NCBI GenBank assembly: GCA_016858145.1 | Contig: JAEHOE010000014.1 | Span: forward strand, 1,460,587-1,524,586 | Reading direction: 5' to 3' | Length of the DNA stretch: 64,000 nt | Source: Edaphochlamys debaryana | Lineage: Eukaryota; Chlorophyta; Chlorophyceae; Chlamydomonadales | In this document: positions 19,902 through 31,479 of the stretch, in pieces | Numbering within the stretch: the first letter of the stretch is position 1 | Layout: each line of letters starts with the position of its first letter | The notes under the pieces: model-generated | Databases searched by the model: none | The model's input: only the letters and a program-made list of their open reading frames with translations | Told to the model about the DNA's origin: nothing | Translations under genes and position numbers: made by a program

Positions 19902-22680
19902 ATGGCAACGCGTCTGCGCGGCCTGCTCGCGCTTGGCCTCGCCTTCTGCGTAGCGACTCTGCAGCCTGCACTTGCTCAGGCTACAGCCAACCTTACATTG
20001 CGATCACCATCACCAACAAATGGCTCACACCAACACGTCGGCTTGCTGCCTAAGGGCGCGCCGGAGTCCGAGGAGGTAGCTCTGGATGCGCTTGGCGCGG
20101 ACCATGTAGAGCAGGTTTTCATACACCGCTTCAGCCGTATCCTGAGCAACACGACCCTGCGGAAAGGCTTTGACGAGGCGCTGGACATCATCCTTGCCGC
20201 GCCTGATGTGGTGGGCAAGGCCTTTGCGCTGGCGCCTCCCAGCGCACAGCTCCTACAGGACGCAGTTAGCGGGAGCGAGGCAGCGTGGAAGGCCATCGCG
20301 ATCTCCCGCGCCATAGCGGCCAACTTCAGCACTGGTGCCGCTGGCGCCAGCCCCGCCGCACCGCTGCACGACGCCACGGAGCTCACGGCCGCGCTGGCCG
20401 AGCTGAACCTCCACCTCAGCGACCTCTCAGCAGCCTCCTGCCACCCCATCACGCGCCGCGTGGTTCTGGCGGCGCTGGTCCGGCTGCTGCTCGGGCTCCA
20501 CCACGCCGGCGGGTCCAGCCATGCCGACGCCTCGATCCTCCGCTCCAGCCCGGGCCTGCGCCGCGGGCTCTTCCGCGCGCTGCGCCTGCTCTACAACAGG
20601 CACCGCCAGGGCGCGGCGGCCAAGGGCGCGATCGAGTTCCTGCACGTCTCCAAGAGCGGCGGCACGTCCATGTGCTCGGTTGCGGACCGCAACGGCTGCT
20701 CCGCCGAGTCCACCACCAACTACGGCAACTGCATGGTGCGCCGCTTCGACGACCGCCCGCGCTGGGTGAGCGCCCGGCAGCACGCGGCCGTGCAGGCGCT
20801 GGACGGGTGGCGCTGGTACTACCGCTACCTGGTGCGGCGGGGGGAGCGGCCGTGCGAGTACAGGTGAGGGGTCGGGGTCGGGGTGGGAGGTTGGGGGCCT
20901 TGGGGGTGGGCGAGGGGTGGGTTAGGGGTGGGTGGGAAAGGGGAGCTGGGGACCTGGGGCTGGGGTGGGGTGGCGGGTTGAGGGCTTGGGGGGGGGGCGG
21001 GGGCTGGGGGTAGTGTGGGCCTGGTGGGGCCGGGTGTCTCTTTCCGCAGATCTGAGGGAGGGACAGCGATGCGGGGGTAATGCGGTGGGGAGTATGACGC
21101 CTTCGAAGCGGACGCGCGGGGAGGAGGGGGAGGAGGGGGCGGCCCGGCATGAGGATGGCCGGGGAGAAGACAAGCAAGGTTTAGGGCAGCTGCCTAACGG
21201 CCGTGAGTAGGTGCGGGCCTTTGGAGCGGGCGGATGGGCTGGTGGGTGAGGAGAAGAGTGAGGGCGGGACTCACACGTGTGCAGGGGGCCCACCGGAGCA
21301 CGACCATCCCTTGCCCAGCCTGCCACCGCCGCCGCCCTATCCACGCCCTCTGCCTGCCCTTCCCCAATCTCCCCCTTCCCCCTCCCTCCCTTCCCCCTCC
21401 CCCCTTCCCCCTCCCCTCCTCCCTTCCCCCCCACCAGGGACGAGTTCATGCACCGCAAGCGCTTCACCTTCTACTCCAACGAGTTCGCGGCGCACGGGGG
21501 CCTGGAGCCGGGGGCGGAGGCCGACCCCGCCGCCTCCTCCTCCCCCGCGGGCGCCCACCCGCCCTGGGCCTCGGCGCACGTGTGCCCCCAGTTCCTCAAC
21601 GTGCTCATGCTGAGGGCGCCCCTGGCTCGCCTGGCCTCCCACCTGCGCTGGATCATCAAGGTCTACCGTACGGAGTACGGCAGGGCCCACGAGGCCTTCT
21701 TCCGGGGCCGTAACGCCACGTCATGGCGCCAGCTGGCCCCCGCCGCCGTGGACAACTACTACACCCGGCTGCTGCTGGGGGAGGCCGTGTACTACGCGCC
21801 GCCGGGCTCGATCACGGACGAGCACGTGGCCGCCGCGCGGCTCGTACTGCTGCAGTTCGACGTCGTGCTGCTCCTGGAGAGCGGCGAGCTGGACGAGCTG
21901 TGGCTCCGGCACGCGCTGGGCTGGCGCGTGGGGCTGGCGGCGGCGCACGCACGCAGCCACGGCGGCGCGGGGCGGGGGGCGGCGGAGGCGCTCATCCCGG
22001 CCGACCTGCCCGACCTGGAGGCCGCCAACGAGCCCGACGTACGGCTGTACGACTTCGGCGTCGCCGTACACCTGCTGGACGGGCTGCTGTTCGGGGCGGT
22101 TGCGGCGGCGGGGCTGCTGCCGTACCCCAGCTTCGACCAGATGCGGCCGCAGGACGCCCACGTGGGTCGGCGCGTGCGGTGCGGCTTCGTGACGCGGCGG
22201 CTGCAGCTGCTCGAGGGCAAGGGCGAGAACGCCAGCGCCCTGGACGCGGCGCTGGGGCGGCCCTACGCCGCGCCCTTCCCGCGCATCCTGTCGCCCGACG
22301 AGCGGGTGCGGGGCGGCGCGGCCGAGGTGGCGGCGGCGCTGGCGGCGGCGGGGGGCCCGGGGCAAGGGCAGGCAGGGCAGGGGCAGGCAGGGCAGGGGCA
22401 GGCAGGGCAGGGGCAGGCAGGGCAGGGGCAGGCTCAAGGGCAGGGGCAGGCGGGGCAGGGGCAGGCGCAAGGGGCGCAAGGGGAGAAGGAGGTGCGGGAG
22501 GGCGAGCTGCACTGGCGACGGCAAGCGCTAGAACTAGGGGTTGACGGGGAAGCGCAAGGGGAAAGCGGGCTGGGGACAGGCGACGAGGGGCGTTCAGGAC
22601 GGACCACTGCGCACGGGATAAGCACAGCGCTGGAGGAAGGGCTCGAGGGCGAGGGCGGGAGGGGTGGGGCTGCAGCGTAG
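19902..22680 (+). CDS. Secreted or Golgi sulfotransferase-like protein, 2 exons
   Basis: Exons 19902-20863 and 21438-22680 give 734 aa; AG at the exon 1 end plus G completes an Arg codon. Residues 1-26 form a signal peptide or membrane anchor (LLALGLAFCVATLQPALAQA). FLHVSKSGGTSM with Lys251 is the 5'-phosphosulfate-binding loop of PAPS-dependent sulfotransferases. NVLMLRAPLARLASHL (Arg380, Ser388) fits the 3'-phosphate-binding element. Several N-glycosylation sequons (NLT, NGS, NTT, NFS, NAT, NAS) support the secretory route. Predicted role: sulfation of a glycan or protein in the Golgi or cell wall; the acceptor is unknown. The C-terminus has a GQAGQ repeat (from about residue 629) and a Glu/Gly-rich tail. 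The intron is G-run rich at its 5' end and ends in a C-rich tract. Confidence 0.78.
22360..22475 (+). repeat. 15-nt coding minisatellite (GQAGQ repeats)
   Basis: About four perfect and a few imperfect copies of CAGGCAGGGCAGGGG within the last exon of the sulfotransferase-like gene. All copies are multiples of three, so the number of units can vary without shifting the frame. Confidence 0.85.
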
Positions 22681-22934
22681 GCACAAGGTGTCCTGCGGAA
22701 GTGGAGCTGGAGGGGAGGCAAGGCTGTTGGGAAATGAAGGTCAGAGGCTGCAGGGAGGGTGCCGGTGGCCGTGGAGCCCGGCTGCCCGGGTGGTGACGGC
22801 CTGACCGCTGAAGCACGAGGCCGCACCTGCGTGCGTGCGACCCGGCTTGCGGCGACCCGGCATGCGCTCGGCGCTGCCTGCTGCCGCGGTGCCATGATCT
22901 GATTAAGGAGTACACCTGCCGTAGCCAGCAGTCC
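22681..22934. other. Downstream flank of the sulfotransferase-like gene
   Basis: No gene visible; probably includes the 3' untranslated region of the upstream gene. No clear TGTAA polyadenylation signal was seen. Confidence 0.3.
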
Positions 22935-23215
22935 CCTGGGGGTAGAAGAACATCAACGAAGCGAAGCGCTTGGTTGTGGTGTGGCGTAGGGCGTTTTCCG
23001 CAGACTACGCAGGAGGAGACGACCTGTGTGGGGGGGCTCGTTGTCGCCTGGAACTGGGAGGCCCGCGAGGGCAAAGGGACACAAGGGCAGTAGGGCACAT
23101 GGCACATCTCGCGGGAGAAACGCACACGAGTGTGACGGAAAGGAGGGGACGGTAGTTCCTCTTGTTAGTGCGGCCGAAGGAACTGCTCTCGCTGTCGCCT
23201 GACGCAAAGGTACCC
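22935..23215 (-). repeat. Dispersed repeat, copy C (inverted relative to copy A)
   Basis: The minus strand carries the 26-nt block identical to 2522-2547 (here 22977-22952), preceded by ACGCCCTACGCC and, farther out, a GTCCCCTCCTTTCCGT block like that of copy A. A four-base insertion (CACC type) separates the blocks here. No intact frame. Confidence 0.55.
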
Positions 23216-24253
23216 AGCGTACTTACCGTGTACTCCCCTGGGGGTCTCGTCCTAAATGCAAGCCCCAGTGCTGCTGCATGCTGCTCGCCCTGAAGCGCTG
23301 TGGACACGGAACGGTCACGATACAGACATGCAGTTCCATCTGTGCATGACCCGGTCCTGAGCACTGACGCCGACACCCGTTGCGCAGAGCACCAGGCTAT
23401 GGGAGCCACTCATGCCCTGGCCACGGCAGTACCGTATGCATTGAGAGGAGCTAGTGTTACATGCCGATGGCGCATGCACGCCGTGTGGCCAGGGAGGGAG
23501 GAAGCCCTGCCCTGCAGCCAAGCTTATTGAGTAAAGCTTAGGGTCGCGAATAGCATACTCAAGTAAACGGGTCAACGGCCCGTGATGCATCCCTCCCGCC
23601 GCACGCTATACAACTCAGGCACGAGAGGACGAGGACACCACCACCACACCACCTGTACGGACACATCACTACACAACATCAAGAGAGCCCAACACCACAG
23701 CCGCCTACTTCAGCGCCTCAGACATCCAGGACCCAACGCCAGACATACCGCACTCGCCTGCCTCAGACTCTTTACACGCCGCTGTGCATCCGCCCCCGCC
23801 CCTCACCCCGCAGCAGCCCCGCGTCTCTGCCAGGCTGCCGTCCAACCCCGACCCTCGTTCCCTCCTCTCGCTGTACACCGCTCTAGCTGCACCCGTCCGC
23901 TCAGCGCTCAGCGCTCTCGCTCATGCACTCTCAGGCCCCCGCCGCCGCTCCTCATGTGCTTCCGCTAGCCCCAGCGGCGGTTGCCCCAGTGCTCCGCCCC
24001 CGACCGCCTGCCACCGCCCGGGCTGCTGCGCGGCTGCAGCCTCGGCCGCTCGCCCCCAGGGGCGGCGGAGGCGCGCCTGCGCTGCGCTCTCTGGGCGGCG
24101 GCAGTTGCGCGGCCGTGGCACGGAAACACGGGGCTCCGCTGGGCTAAGCCAGGGAAGGCCAATACATAAAGGGACTGTTGCGAAGGCGGGCGGGGAGTCG
24201 GGGATGCTGCGGGCGCCGGCGCGCCCCCCGCCCTGCTCCGCCCCGCTCGGGCC
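23216..24253. other. Intergenic DNA, no supported gene
   Basis: A plus frame at 23582-23968 starts with tandem His codons and turns Pro/Ala/Arg-rich; it has no motif and I do not call it. TTACA at 23457-23461 would be TGTAA on the minus strand, about 800 bases past the chromodomain gene's stop, too far to be persuasive. Confidence 0.35.
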
Positions 24254-25416
24254 TTACTCGGCCGAGGGGGCGAAGCGGACGAGGCGGGGCGCGCGCTCGG
24301 GGTACGCCGAGGCGAAGTTGGAGAAGCGGTCGCTGGCCTTGAAGGACTGGAACTCGGCGGTGCGCAGAAAGGCGCGCACGCAGGGCAGGTGCGACACGGC
24401 AGCGAACGACTCCCAAGAGTCCTCGCGGCCCTTGCACTCGGCCCAGCGGATGCGGAACAGGCAGGCCTTCTTGGCCTGAGGAAAGAGGGAGGCACGAGCG
24501 CAGGGTCAGCACGGTCTGGGCAGGATGGAACCCGAGCACTGTGGAAACCTGGCCCGTTCGCTGTCCTGCACCGTTCTGCTGCAGAGTCGAGCCCAGGCGT
24601 CATGAGCGGGTTCACGGGCCCCAGCTGCGGGAGCATGCGCACCGACCCAGCCCTGCCGGCCCCCCCATGCGAGCCTGACGTGACCTGACTGCGCTGCACC
24701 CGAGGGACAGACACGACCCGCCCCCCCCCCTCCGCACCTGCTTGTCGTGGGCCAGCTTGACGCCCACAACCGCGTCCTCCTCGCAGTGCGGGTCCAGCTC
24801 GTGCACGTCGTCGAACTCGGTCAGCACCGAGATGGGGAACGAGCCGGGGCCGGACACCGGCTTGGCGGCCTTGCCAAGCGCGGGGGCCGGCATGGCGTCA
24901 TCGTCCACCGGCGCGAGCCGCGAGACGTGGATAATGCTGTGCACGCCCAGGTGCACGGCCTCGCGCACGTCGTGGGGTAGGTGCAGGCGCACGCTGCGCG
25001 CGGTGCAGACCTGGGAGACCACGAACGGGCCCTGCGCGGCAATCAACAAGGGTGTTGCGGAATCGGCGGCCAAACGTGAGCAACGGCGGCTTGCCCCCGG
25101 ATCCCCCAACTTAGGCGGCACACGGTCGAGGCTACCCCAGAGGGCCGCGTTGGGCGTGTCGGCAGGTCCCAGCGGGCCCGGTCCACACGGGCACCGACTC
25201 TGTAACTTCTCTCACCTCCAGCTGGGCGCGCAGCTCCGGCGCTGCGGAGGCTAGGAAGCCTGGGTTCAGCAGAAGCTGAACCTTGTCGCCGACGCGGTAT
25301 CGCCGGGGCTTGGCGCCCGCGTTCGAAGCGTGTCCCTCAGCGGGCTCCTCCGCCCACGGGTTGTGGTCCGGGCACACATCCTCCGGCGGAGTCCACAGTC
25401 TGAAATCCTGAACCAT
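24254..25416 (-). CDS. Integrase C-terminal / chromodomain protein, candidate domesticated Ty3-gypsy (chromovirus) derivative, 3 exons
   Basis: Exons 25416-25216, 25031-24738 and 24475-24254, all joined in phase 0, give 238 aa. Residues 38-67 (RRYRVGDKVQLLL) and 68-109 (GPFVVSQVCTARSVRLHLP, then HSIIHVSRLAPV) follow the SH3-like integrase C-terminal domain of Ty3/gypsy elements (VGDxVLL, GPYxV, YxLxLP, HPVFHVSxLxP). Residues ~135-195 resemble a chromodomain, with CLFRIRWAECKGREDSWESF standing for YLVKWKGY..EDTWEP. No reverse transcriptase, RNase H, integrase core or LTR is adjacent. An in-frame TAG two codons before the ATG shows the frame does not come from a larger upstream pol. Spliceosomal introns with good sites and an open frame suggest a host gene rather than a dead element. 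Likely role, by inference: chromatin binding. Confidence 0.65.
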
Positions 25417-26191
25417 CCTCTAGTGGCGAGAATCTAGGCAGCGCAGCGGAAGGTGCTGATGATGTGCGCTGCGTGTCCCTCGTTGGGGCGGCCGAGCCCC
25501 TACGGCCGAGCTATGCTAAGAGCGGTAGGCTCGATGCTATTACAAGGACCAGGGAGCGCAAAGTTGCGGCGAACAGCGACGAATGAAGCAGCGCATGAGA
25601 GGCCAATACAGGCCGGAGAGCTGTGAGCGCGTGAGGGATCCAGTTTTGCAACGCGAAGGGCACCGGGGGGGAGGGCTGTGTCTGGAGCGACCGGTGGGGC
25701 CGGGGCGCCATGTTCGCGCGTTGCGGGCTTCGCAGGGCGAGATGGGGCTCGCGGGTCTCATCCGGGGCAAGGCGGTGACAGTACCCTCCACGGCCTCCCC
25801 GCACCCTAGCACCCTGTACTCGAACTCGGCCGTGCAGCGCCGGCCCGCATTACCACACCGCTCAGCAGAATGCAGGTGCGGCCTCCCAGCCAGAATTGCT
25901 GACGCTGGACGCGGGCCGATCAGAGCCGCTGCGCGCGTTCGCGCCGGCATAGTAGCTGGAGTCCAATTGGGCTGAGACCTGGGCTGGATCCGGGCCCAGC
26001 GACGCCCCGCGCGGCGGCAACGCGGCTTGCGGCGGGATAGGACCGCCTTGTAACGCACGCTGAGGGCTTCGGCCCGCTCGCGACCTTCAATTGCGACTCC
26101 TCTACCCAGCCTTTGCCTCTCACGACGGTCGGCCCAGGCTAATTGCCGCGCTGACCCGCCCCGCTTGCATTCTGCCGCGCAGGCTCAACAA
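25417..26191. promoter_or_regulatory. Divergent promoter region, chromodomain gene / biotin carboxylase
   Basis: A 775-bp spacer between start codons facing away from each other; both promoters must lie here unless there are undetected upstream exons. No element could be named from sequence alone. Confidence 0.4.
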
Positions 26192-29100
26192 ATGCGCGCG
26201 CCCGCTCGGCGCTGCTTCGGCGGCCGCCAGGCCGGCCTGCGCCCGCTGCTGGCGCCCGCTAAGGGCCTGGCCGGTCGCCGCAGCCGCGCGCAGGTCGCCG
26301 CGCAGGCGGCCTTCCAAAAGGTGCTCATCGCCAACCGTGGCGAGATTGCTGTGCGCGTGATCCGCGCCTGCAAGGAGCTGGGCCTGCAGACCGTGGCTGT
26401 GTACTCCACGGCCGACAAGAACTCGCTGCACGTGCAGGTGCGGACTGAGAGGGGGCGGCGGGGGGTGGGAGGAAGCGTTGGTGGGTATGGTGCGAGGTGG
26501 CACGCGTGTGCGAGCGTTTCGCGGCGGTTTGGGTTTGGCGCATCCCCGCCTTTTGCATGCACAGCCCCCGGCTCCCCCGCTGCTTCCTGTGCCACATGCA
26601 TGCGTGCGTGCGTTTGCAGGAGCGCAAGGGGGAGGGGGCAGGGGTCGGGTCGCAGTGCCTTGCAGGTGCTGCGTGCCATGCATGCGTTGAGTGCGCCTCC
26701 CCTTCCCCGCTTCTTTCCCGCCCGCTCACCCCTCACCTGCAACCCGCACCTTGCACCCCAAGTTCTCCTTCGAGCAAGTTATCCGGTTGGCCCTTGCCCC
26801 TGACGCATCCGCCCTGCCCCCCTTCCTCACCCCCCCAGCTGGCCGACGAGGCGGTGTGCATCGGCGACGCCCCCTCCTCCGAGTCCTACCTCAACATCCC
26901 CAACCTGCTGGCGGCGGCCGTCAGCCGCGGGGCGCAGGCCGTGCACCCGGTGAGGCGCCCCTGGGTCCCCCCCCCCGGGGCGTTACAAGGGGGGTCCGGG
27001 ACGCACAGGGCCCGTGAACGTGCAGCGCTGCGCTGGGGCCGTATCGGGCCGCTTCCCCCTGCTCCGGCCCAACCCACCTGCCCTGCGTCCCCCGCGTGTC
27101 TGCACTTGCAACGCCACCCCCATCCCCCCTGCCCGCCATGGCCCCCCGCCCCTTGTCCTCGCCCTCCCCCCTCACCCCCACCGCTCCTTCCTCCCCCCCT
27201 CCCCCTCAGGGCTACGGCTTCCTGTCCGAGCGCGCCGAGTTCGTTGAGATCTGCAACGACCACGGCCTGGAGTTCATCGGGCCCAAGCCCGTGCAGATCC
27301 GGCTCATGGGCGACAAGAGCACGGCGCGCGACACCATGAAGGTGGGAGGGGGGCGGAGGGGTGTGTGTGGGGGGGAGGGGGTGGGGGGGTGGGGGGTCGG
27401 GGAAAGGGAGTAAGGGAAGAAGAGGGGCGGAGCTGTCAAGCGCCGGGGGTGGCAGTGCTAGGTGCGTTTGGCCCGCAGCTGCCCTCTCGTCCGGTCCCAT
27501 GTTCGCCGCCTCCCATGACACGCGTTTGTCCTTCCCCGCCTCACCCCCCGCCTCATCGCCTTCCCCCAGAACGCCGGTGTGCCCACAGTGCCCGGCTCCG
27601 ACGGCCTGATTGGCTCCGAGGCCGAGGCCGTGACCACTGCCGCCCAGATCGGCTTCCCCGTCATGATCAAGGCCACAGCCGGTGAGGGGAGGGGGGGGAA
27701 GGTTCATGGTAGGGGGGGGAGGGCCCGGGGGTTGGGTAGGAGGGTGTGCGTTGCGCGCCTGTCGAAAGGGCCCCACAAAGTCGCCGAAAGCCGGCCTCCC
27801 CCCCCTCCCCTCCCAGGTGGTGGCGGCCGCGGTATGCGCCTGTGCACCAAGGAGGAGGACCTGCTGCCCCTCTACAAGCAGGTGGGGGGGGGGGAGGGAG
27901 GGGGTATCCTTCATTGAGGGGGCAGGGGTAATCGTGAGGGATGAGGGGTAAGGGGGGGAGGCAGGGCAAGGCGAGATGAAGGGGATTCTTGGCTGGGGGG
28001 GCCGGGAGGGGGGGGGGGGAGGGGAAGGGGGTAAGGGAGGAGGAGGAGTCATCTGCAAGGGGCGGGGGAAGGGAGGGAGGAAGCGGAGGGGGCGATTGAA
28101 GGGGTTCGTGGCTGGCATGCAGAGTGGAGAGAGGCAGTGGGGTTCGCTGTGAAGTAGACCGCGTAGCTGATCTCGTATCCGCCTCAAGCGCTCATCATAA
28201 GGGCCGAGCGCCCGAGATCAGGACGAGATCCGGACAGGGGCTGGCCGAACCAGAGGCTGGTCACAGCACGGTGTTGAGAGGGAACGTGGAAATGATCTGC
28301 AGCTAACGCCATAGGGCCGGTCCGTTTGGTCAGAGCGAAAGCTAGGGCAGTCAGTGGGGCTCGCCGGGGTAACCACCAGAGAGCGGCTCGGGCATAAAGG
28401 AGTGGTGGGCTCGCCGCGCGGTCGCAGGCTCGAGGTGCTAGGCCTGGGACACGGGGGCAGGCGTGCGGCGGGGGACTTGCAGGGCCCAACCCTTTCCGTT
28501 CCCTGCGCGGCTACCTCCCTGCTCGAGGGAGGAACACCGCCTCATCTCCTCCTTTCACCCGTAACCTCTGACCCCCATCCGCTCCCCCTCCTCAGGCCAT
28601 GGCCGAGGCCGAGGCCGCCTTCGGCAACGGCGCTGTGTACATGGAGCGCTTCGTGACCAACCCCCGCCACATCGAGTTCCAGGTGGGAGGGGGAATGAGA
28701 GGGGGGGGGGCGTTCAGTGGGGGGTTGTGGAGAGAGGGGCGGGTTGGTTGAGAGAGGAGGGGCCGCTTGGGAAGGAGGGTGTTGGAGGGGGCGCTGTAGA
28801 GGGGCTAGCGGCGGAGGGGCGAGGGCTGCGGGGGCAAGAAGGCATAGGCAATGCTCCTATCTGTGCTCTCGCCTCTCCCAACTGCCGCCCCAACCGCCGC
28901 CTCAACCGGCTCTTCAACCGCCTCTCCAACCACCTCAACCACCGCTCCAACCGCCGCCCCGCCCCCCCAGGTCCTGGCCGACAAGTACGGCAACGTGGTG
29001 CACCTGGGCGAGCGCGACTGCTCGGTGCAGCGGCGCAACCAGAAGCTGGTGGAGGAGGCGCCCTCGCCCGCGCTCACGCCCGAGGTGTGTGTGTTTGGGG

Positions 29101-29526
29101 GGGGAGGGGCTGGGGTTGGGATGGGGAAGAGGGGGGTGAAGGGCAGGGTTTGGGGGGGGGGGAAGAGAGGGATGAGAAGGAGGGAGGGGAGGTGGCCCTG
29201 GGCGGGGAGGGGCAAAGGGGGAAGAGGGGGACGACTGACGGGTAGAAGCAAGAGGGGGACGACTGACGCTTGGGTGGCATGGGACGGGGCTCATGCGCTG
29301 ATGGCCGCAACCACGGTTGCGGGAAGGGGGCGGGGGCTCAGTGCGTCACAAGGGCGCTTCCCCCCCCCCCCCCAACACGCACACAGCCTAACCCTCCCGC
29401 TCCCCCCCCCCTACCCGCCCCCCCCCAGGTCCGCAAGGCCATGGGTGACGCCGCCGTTGCCGCCGCCCGCGCCATTGGCTACGTGGGCGTGGGCACCATT
29501 GAGTTCCTGTGGGAGACCAAGGGCTT

Positions 29527-29559
<33 letters not shown>

Positions 29560-31479
29560 GGGGGGGAGGGGGAGGGGAAAGCGGGTGCGGATGTAGCGGG
29601 GCAAATGAAGACGAAGAACGAAGGGGGGGGGGCAGGGATGAGGGGATGGGGGGGGCGGCGGGAGGGGGGGGGAGGGAAGAGATGTCTGTATGCGGGGGGG
29701 GGGTGGTGGAAGGGAAGGGGAGGGCAGGCGGAGGAGGGTGGAGTGGCAGGAGGGGGGCGGGAGACACACGCTGTGCAGGGACCAGGGATGTTGGCGAGCG
29801 GGGGCGGAGGAAGAACCACGCGAGGCAGGGCCAGGCCGCGGGAGCTGGTCGCTGTGGCCAGAAAGGGCTGCAGCTCGGTCCAACAACCGCCGCGCATGCC
29901 GCTCACCCTTCCTCCCCTTTCCCTCCCTTCCCCCCCTGTCAGGTGGAGCACCCCGTGACCGAGATGATCACGGGCATCGACCTGATCCAGGAGCAGATCA
30001 AGGTGGCCATGGGGGAGCGCCTGACCTTCGGCCAGGAGGACATCAAGTTCAAGGTGGGGGGGGGGCAGAGGGGGGCAGAATGGGGGGGGGATGGGGGGGG
30101 GGTGCCATGGAGGAAGGTGGAGGGGTGGCGTTGGGGTCAAGGAGCCGGGGCTGGGACGCAGGAGGGCGGCGCACGGCTGGCTCCTTACGCCTTGCCTCAC
30201 CCCATGTCCCCTCTTCACACCCCCCCCCCAGGGCCACTCCATTGAGTGCCGCATCAACGCCGAGGAGCCCTTCCAGGTGGGTGGTGGTGGTTGAGGGTGG
30301 TTTGGGGTGGTTGGCGGTTGGTGGTTGGAGCCATGGCGGGTGCTTGGACGCGCCTCACCAAGGTTGCGCCCCTCCCAACCCACACTCACGCCCGCCTCAC
30401 CTTCCCCCGCCCCGCCTCTTCCCCCCCCCGCCCGCCCCCCCCCCCCAGAACTTCCGCCCCGGCCCCGGCCGCGTGACCACCTACCTGGCCCCCGGCGGCC
30501 CCCACGTGCGCATGGACTCGCACCTCTACCCCGACTACCTGGTGCCGCCCAACTACGACTCGCTGCTGGGCAAGCTGGTGGTGTGGGGCGCGGACCGCAA
30601 GCAGGTGGGGGCGTTGTGGAGGGGGGGGTGGCTGGAGGGTGAGGGGGAAAGGGTGTGAGGGGCTTGGAAGACGGGTTGGGGATGAGGGAGCCAACGGGCG
30701 GTGGAGAGGGCGGCAAGCGAGCTGCCCAGCTGTGGCGTCTGGCGTTGCGGGCTGGCAGCCTGGAGACCTGCGCTGGTTTAAACATCACAACCCCTACCCC
30801 GATGGCTGAAGCCTACCCCCCCCCCCCCCCAGGCCATCTCCCGCATGCAGCGCGCCCTGGACGAGCTGGTGATCACGGGCGTGCCCACCACCGCCCCCTT
30901 CCACAAGCTCATCATGGCCAACGAGGCCTTCAAGCGGGGAGAGGTGGGCGGGGGGGGATGGGGGGGAAGGGGAGGGGCGGGGAGGGGCGGGGAGGGGCGG
31001 GGAGTGAGGGAGTTGCGGAGGGAGGGGGCACGGGCCCCAATGCGAGCCCAGTATGCGGGTCCTGCTCGCGGCTCCATCCACCCCGCCTCGCCGCGCTGCG
31101 TCTGTGGCACGCGCGCCCTTCGTTTGCGCCTGTCCCTGACGGCTCGGTGCCTCCCCCCTCCCCCCTCCTCCCCCCCCAGGTGGACACTGGCTTCATCGTC
31201 AAGCACGCCGAGGAGCTCAAGGAGCCCCCGCCCACGCCCAAGGTGGGGCGAGGTCTGGGGGGAGGGCGAGATATGGGAGAGGGCGAGGTATGGGGGGAGG
31301 GGAATAGCCGAGGGTTGGCATGGGGGGCATGGGGGTGTGGAGGCATACGCCCCATCTCACCTTCGCTTCCGCCCTCCTCCCCCCCCCACCCTCCTCCCCC
31401 TCCCCACCCCTCCCCCTGACAGGTCTTCACCTACCTCCAGGACCAGGTCAAGGCCCGCAAGACCCGCTCCAAGGCCTAA
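26192..31479 (+). CDS. accC: Plastid biotin carboxylase, subunit of heteromeric acetyl-CoA carboxylase, 14 exons
   Basis: Carboxylates biotin on its carrier protein using ATP and bicarbonate, the first half-reaction of acetyl-CoA carboxylase in plastid fatty acid synthesis. Exons: 26192-26437, 26839-26949, 27210-27341, 27570-27681, 27817-27881, 28596-28682, 28971-29084, 29429-29557, 29943-30053, 30232-30276, 30449-30604, 30833-30943, 31180-31242, 31423-31479; 1539 nt, 512 aa. An Arg/Ala-rich N-terminus (~40 residues) is a transit peptide; the conserved part starts [15 protein letters not shown]. The ATP-grasp glycine loop GGGGRGM is at 201-207. [14 protein letters not shown] holds Glu326, Asn328 and Arg330 (E. 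coli 288, 290, 292), and [11 protein letters not shown] holds Arg376 (E. coli 338). No biotinyl or carboxyltransferase domain follows, so this is the separate prokaryote-type subunit. All introns are GT-AG. The plant symbol is CAC2; accC is the bacterial one. Confidence 0.95.

Noticed and set aside
23582..23968. 128-codon plus frame
   Set aside because: His-rich then Pro/Ala/Arg-rich composition, no motif, and no codon pattern like the confirmed genes.
26165..26191. Upstream TTG start for biotin carboxylase
   Set aside because: The ATG at 26192 is in frame nine codons later and gives a normal transit peptide; a non-ATG start is not needed.
27882..28595. Small gene within the longest plain intron of biotin carboxylase
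   Set aside because: Frames there are short, and the exons on both sides join in frame across it; no RNA gene structure was seen.
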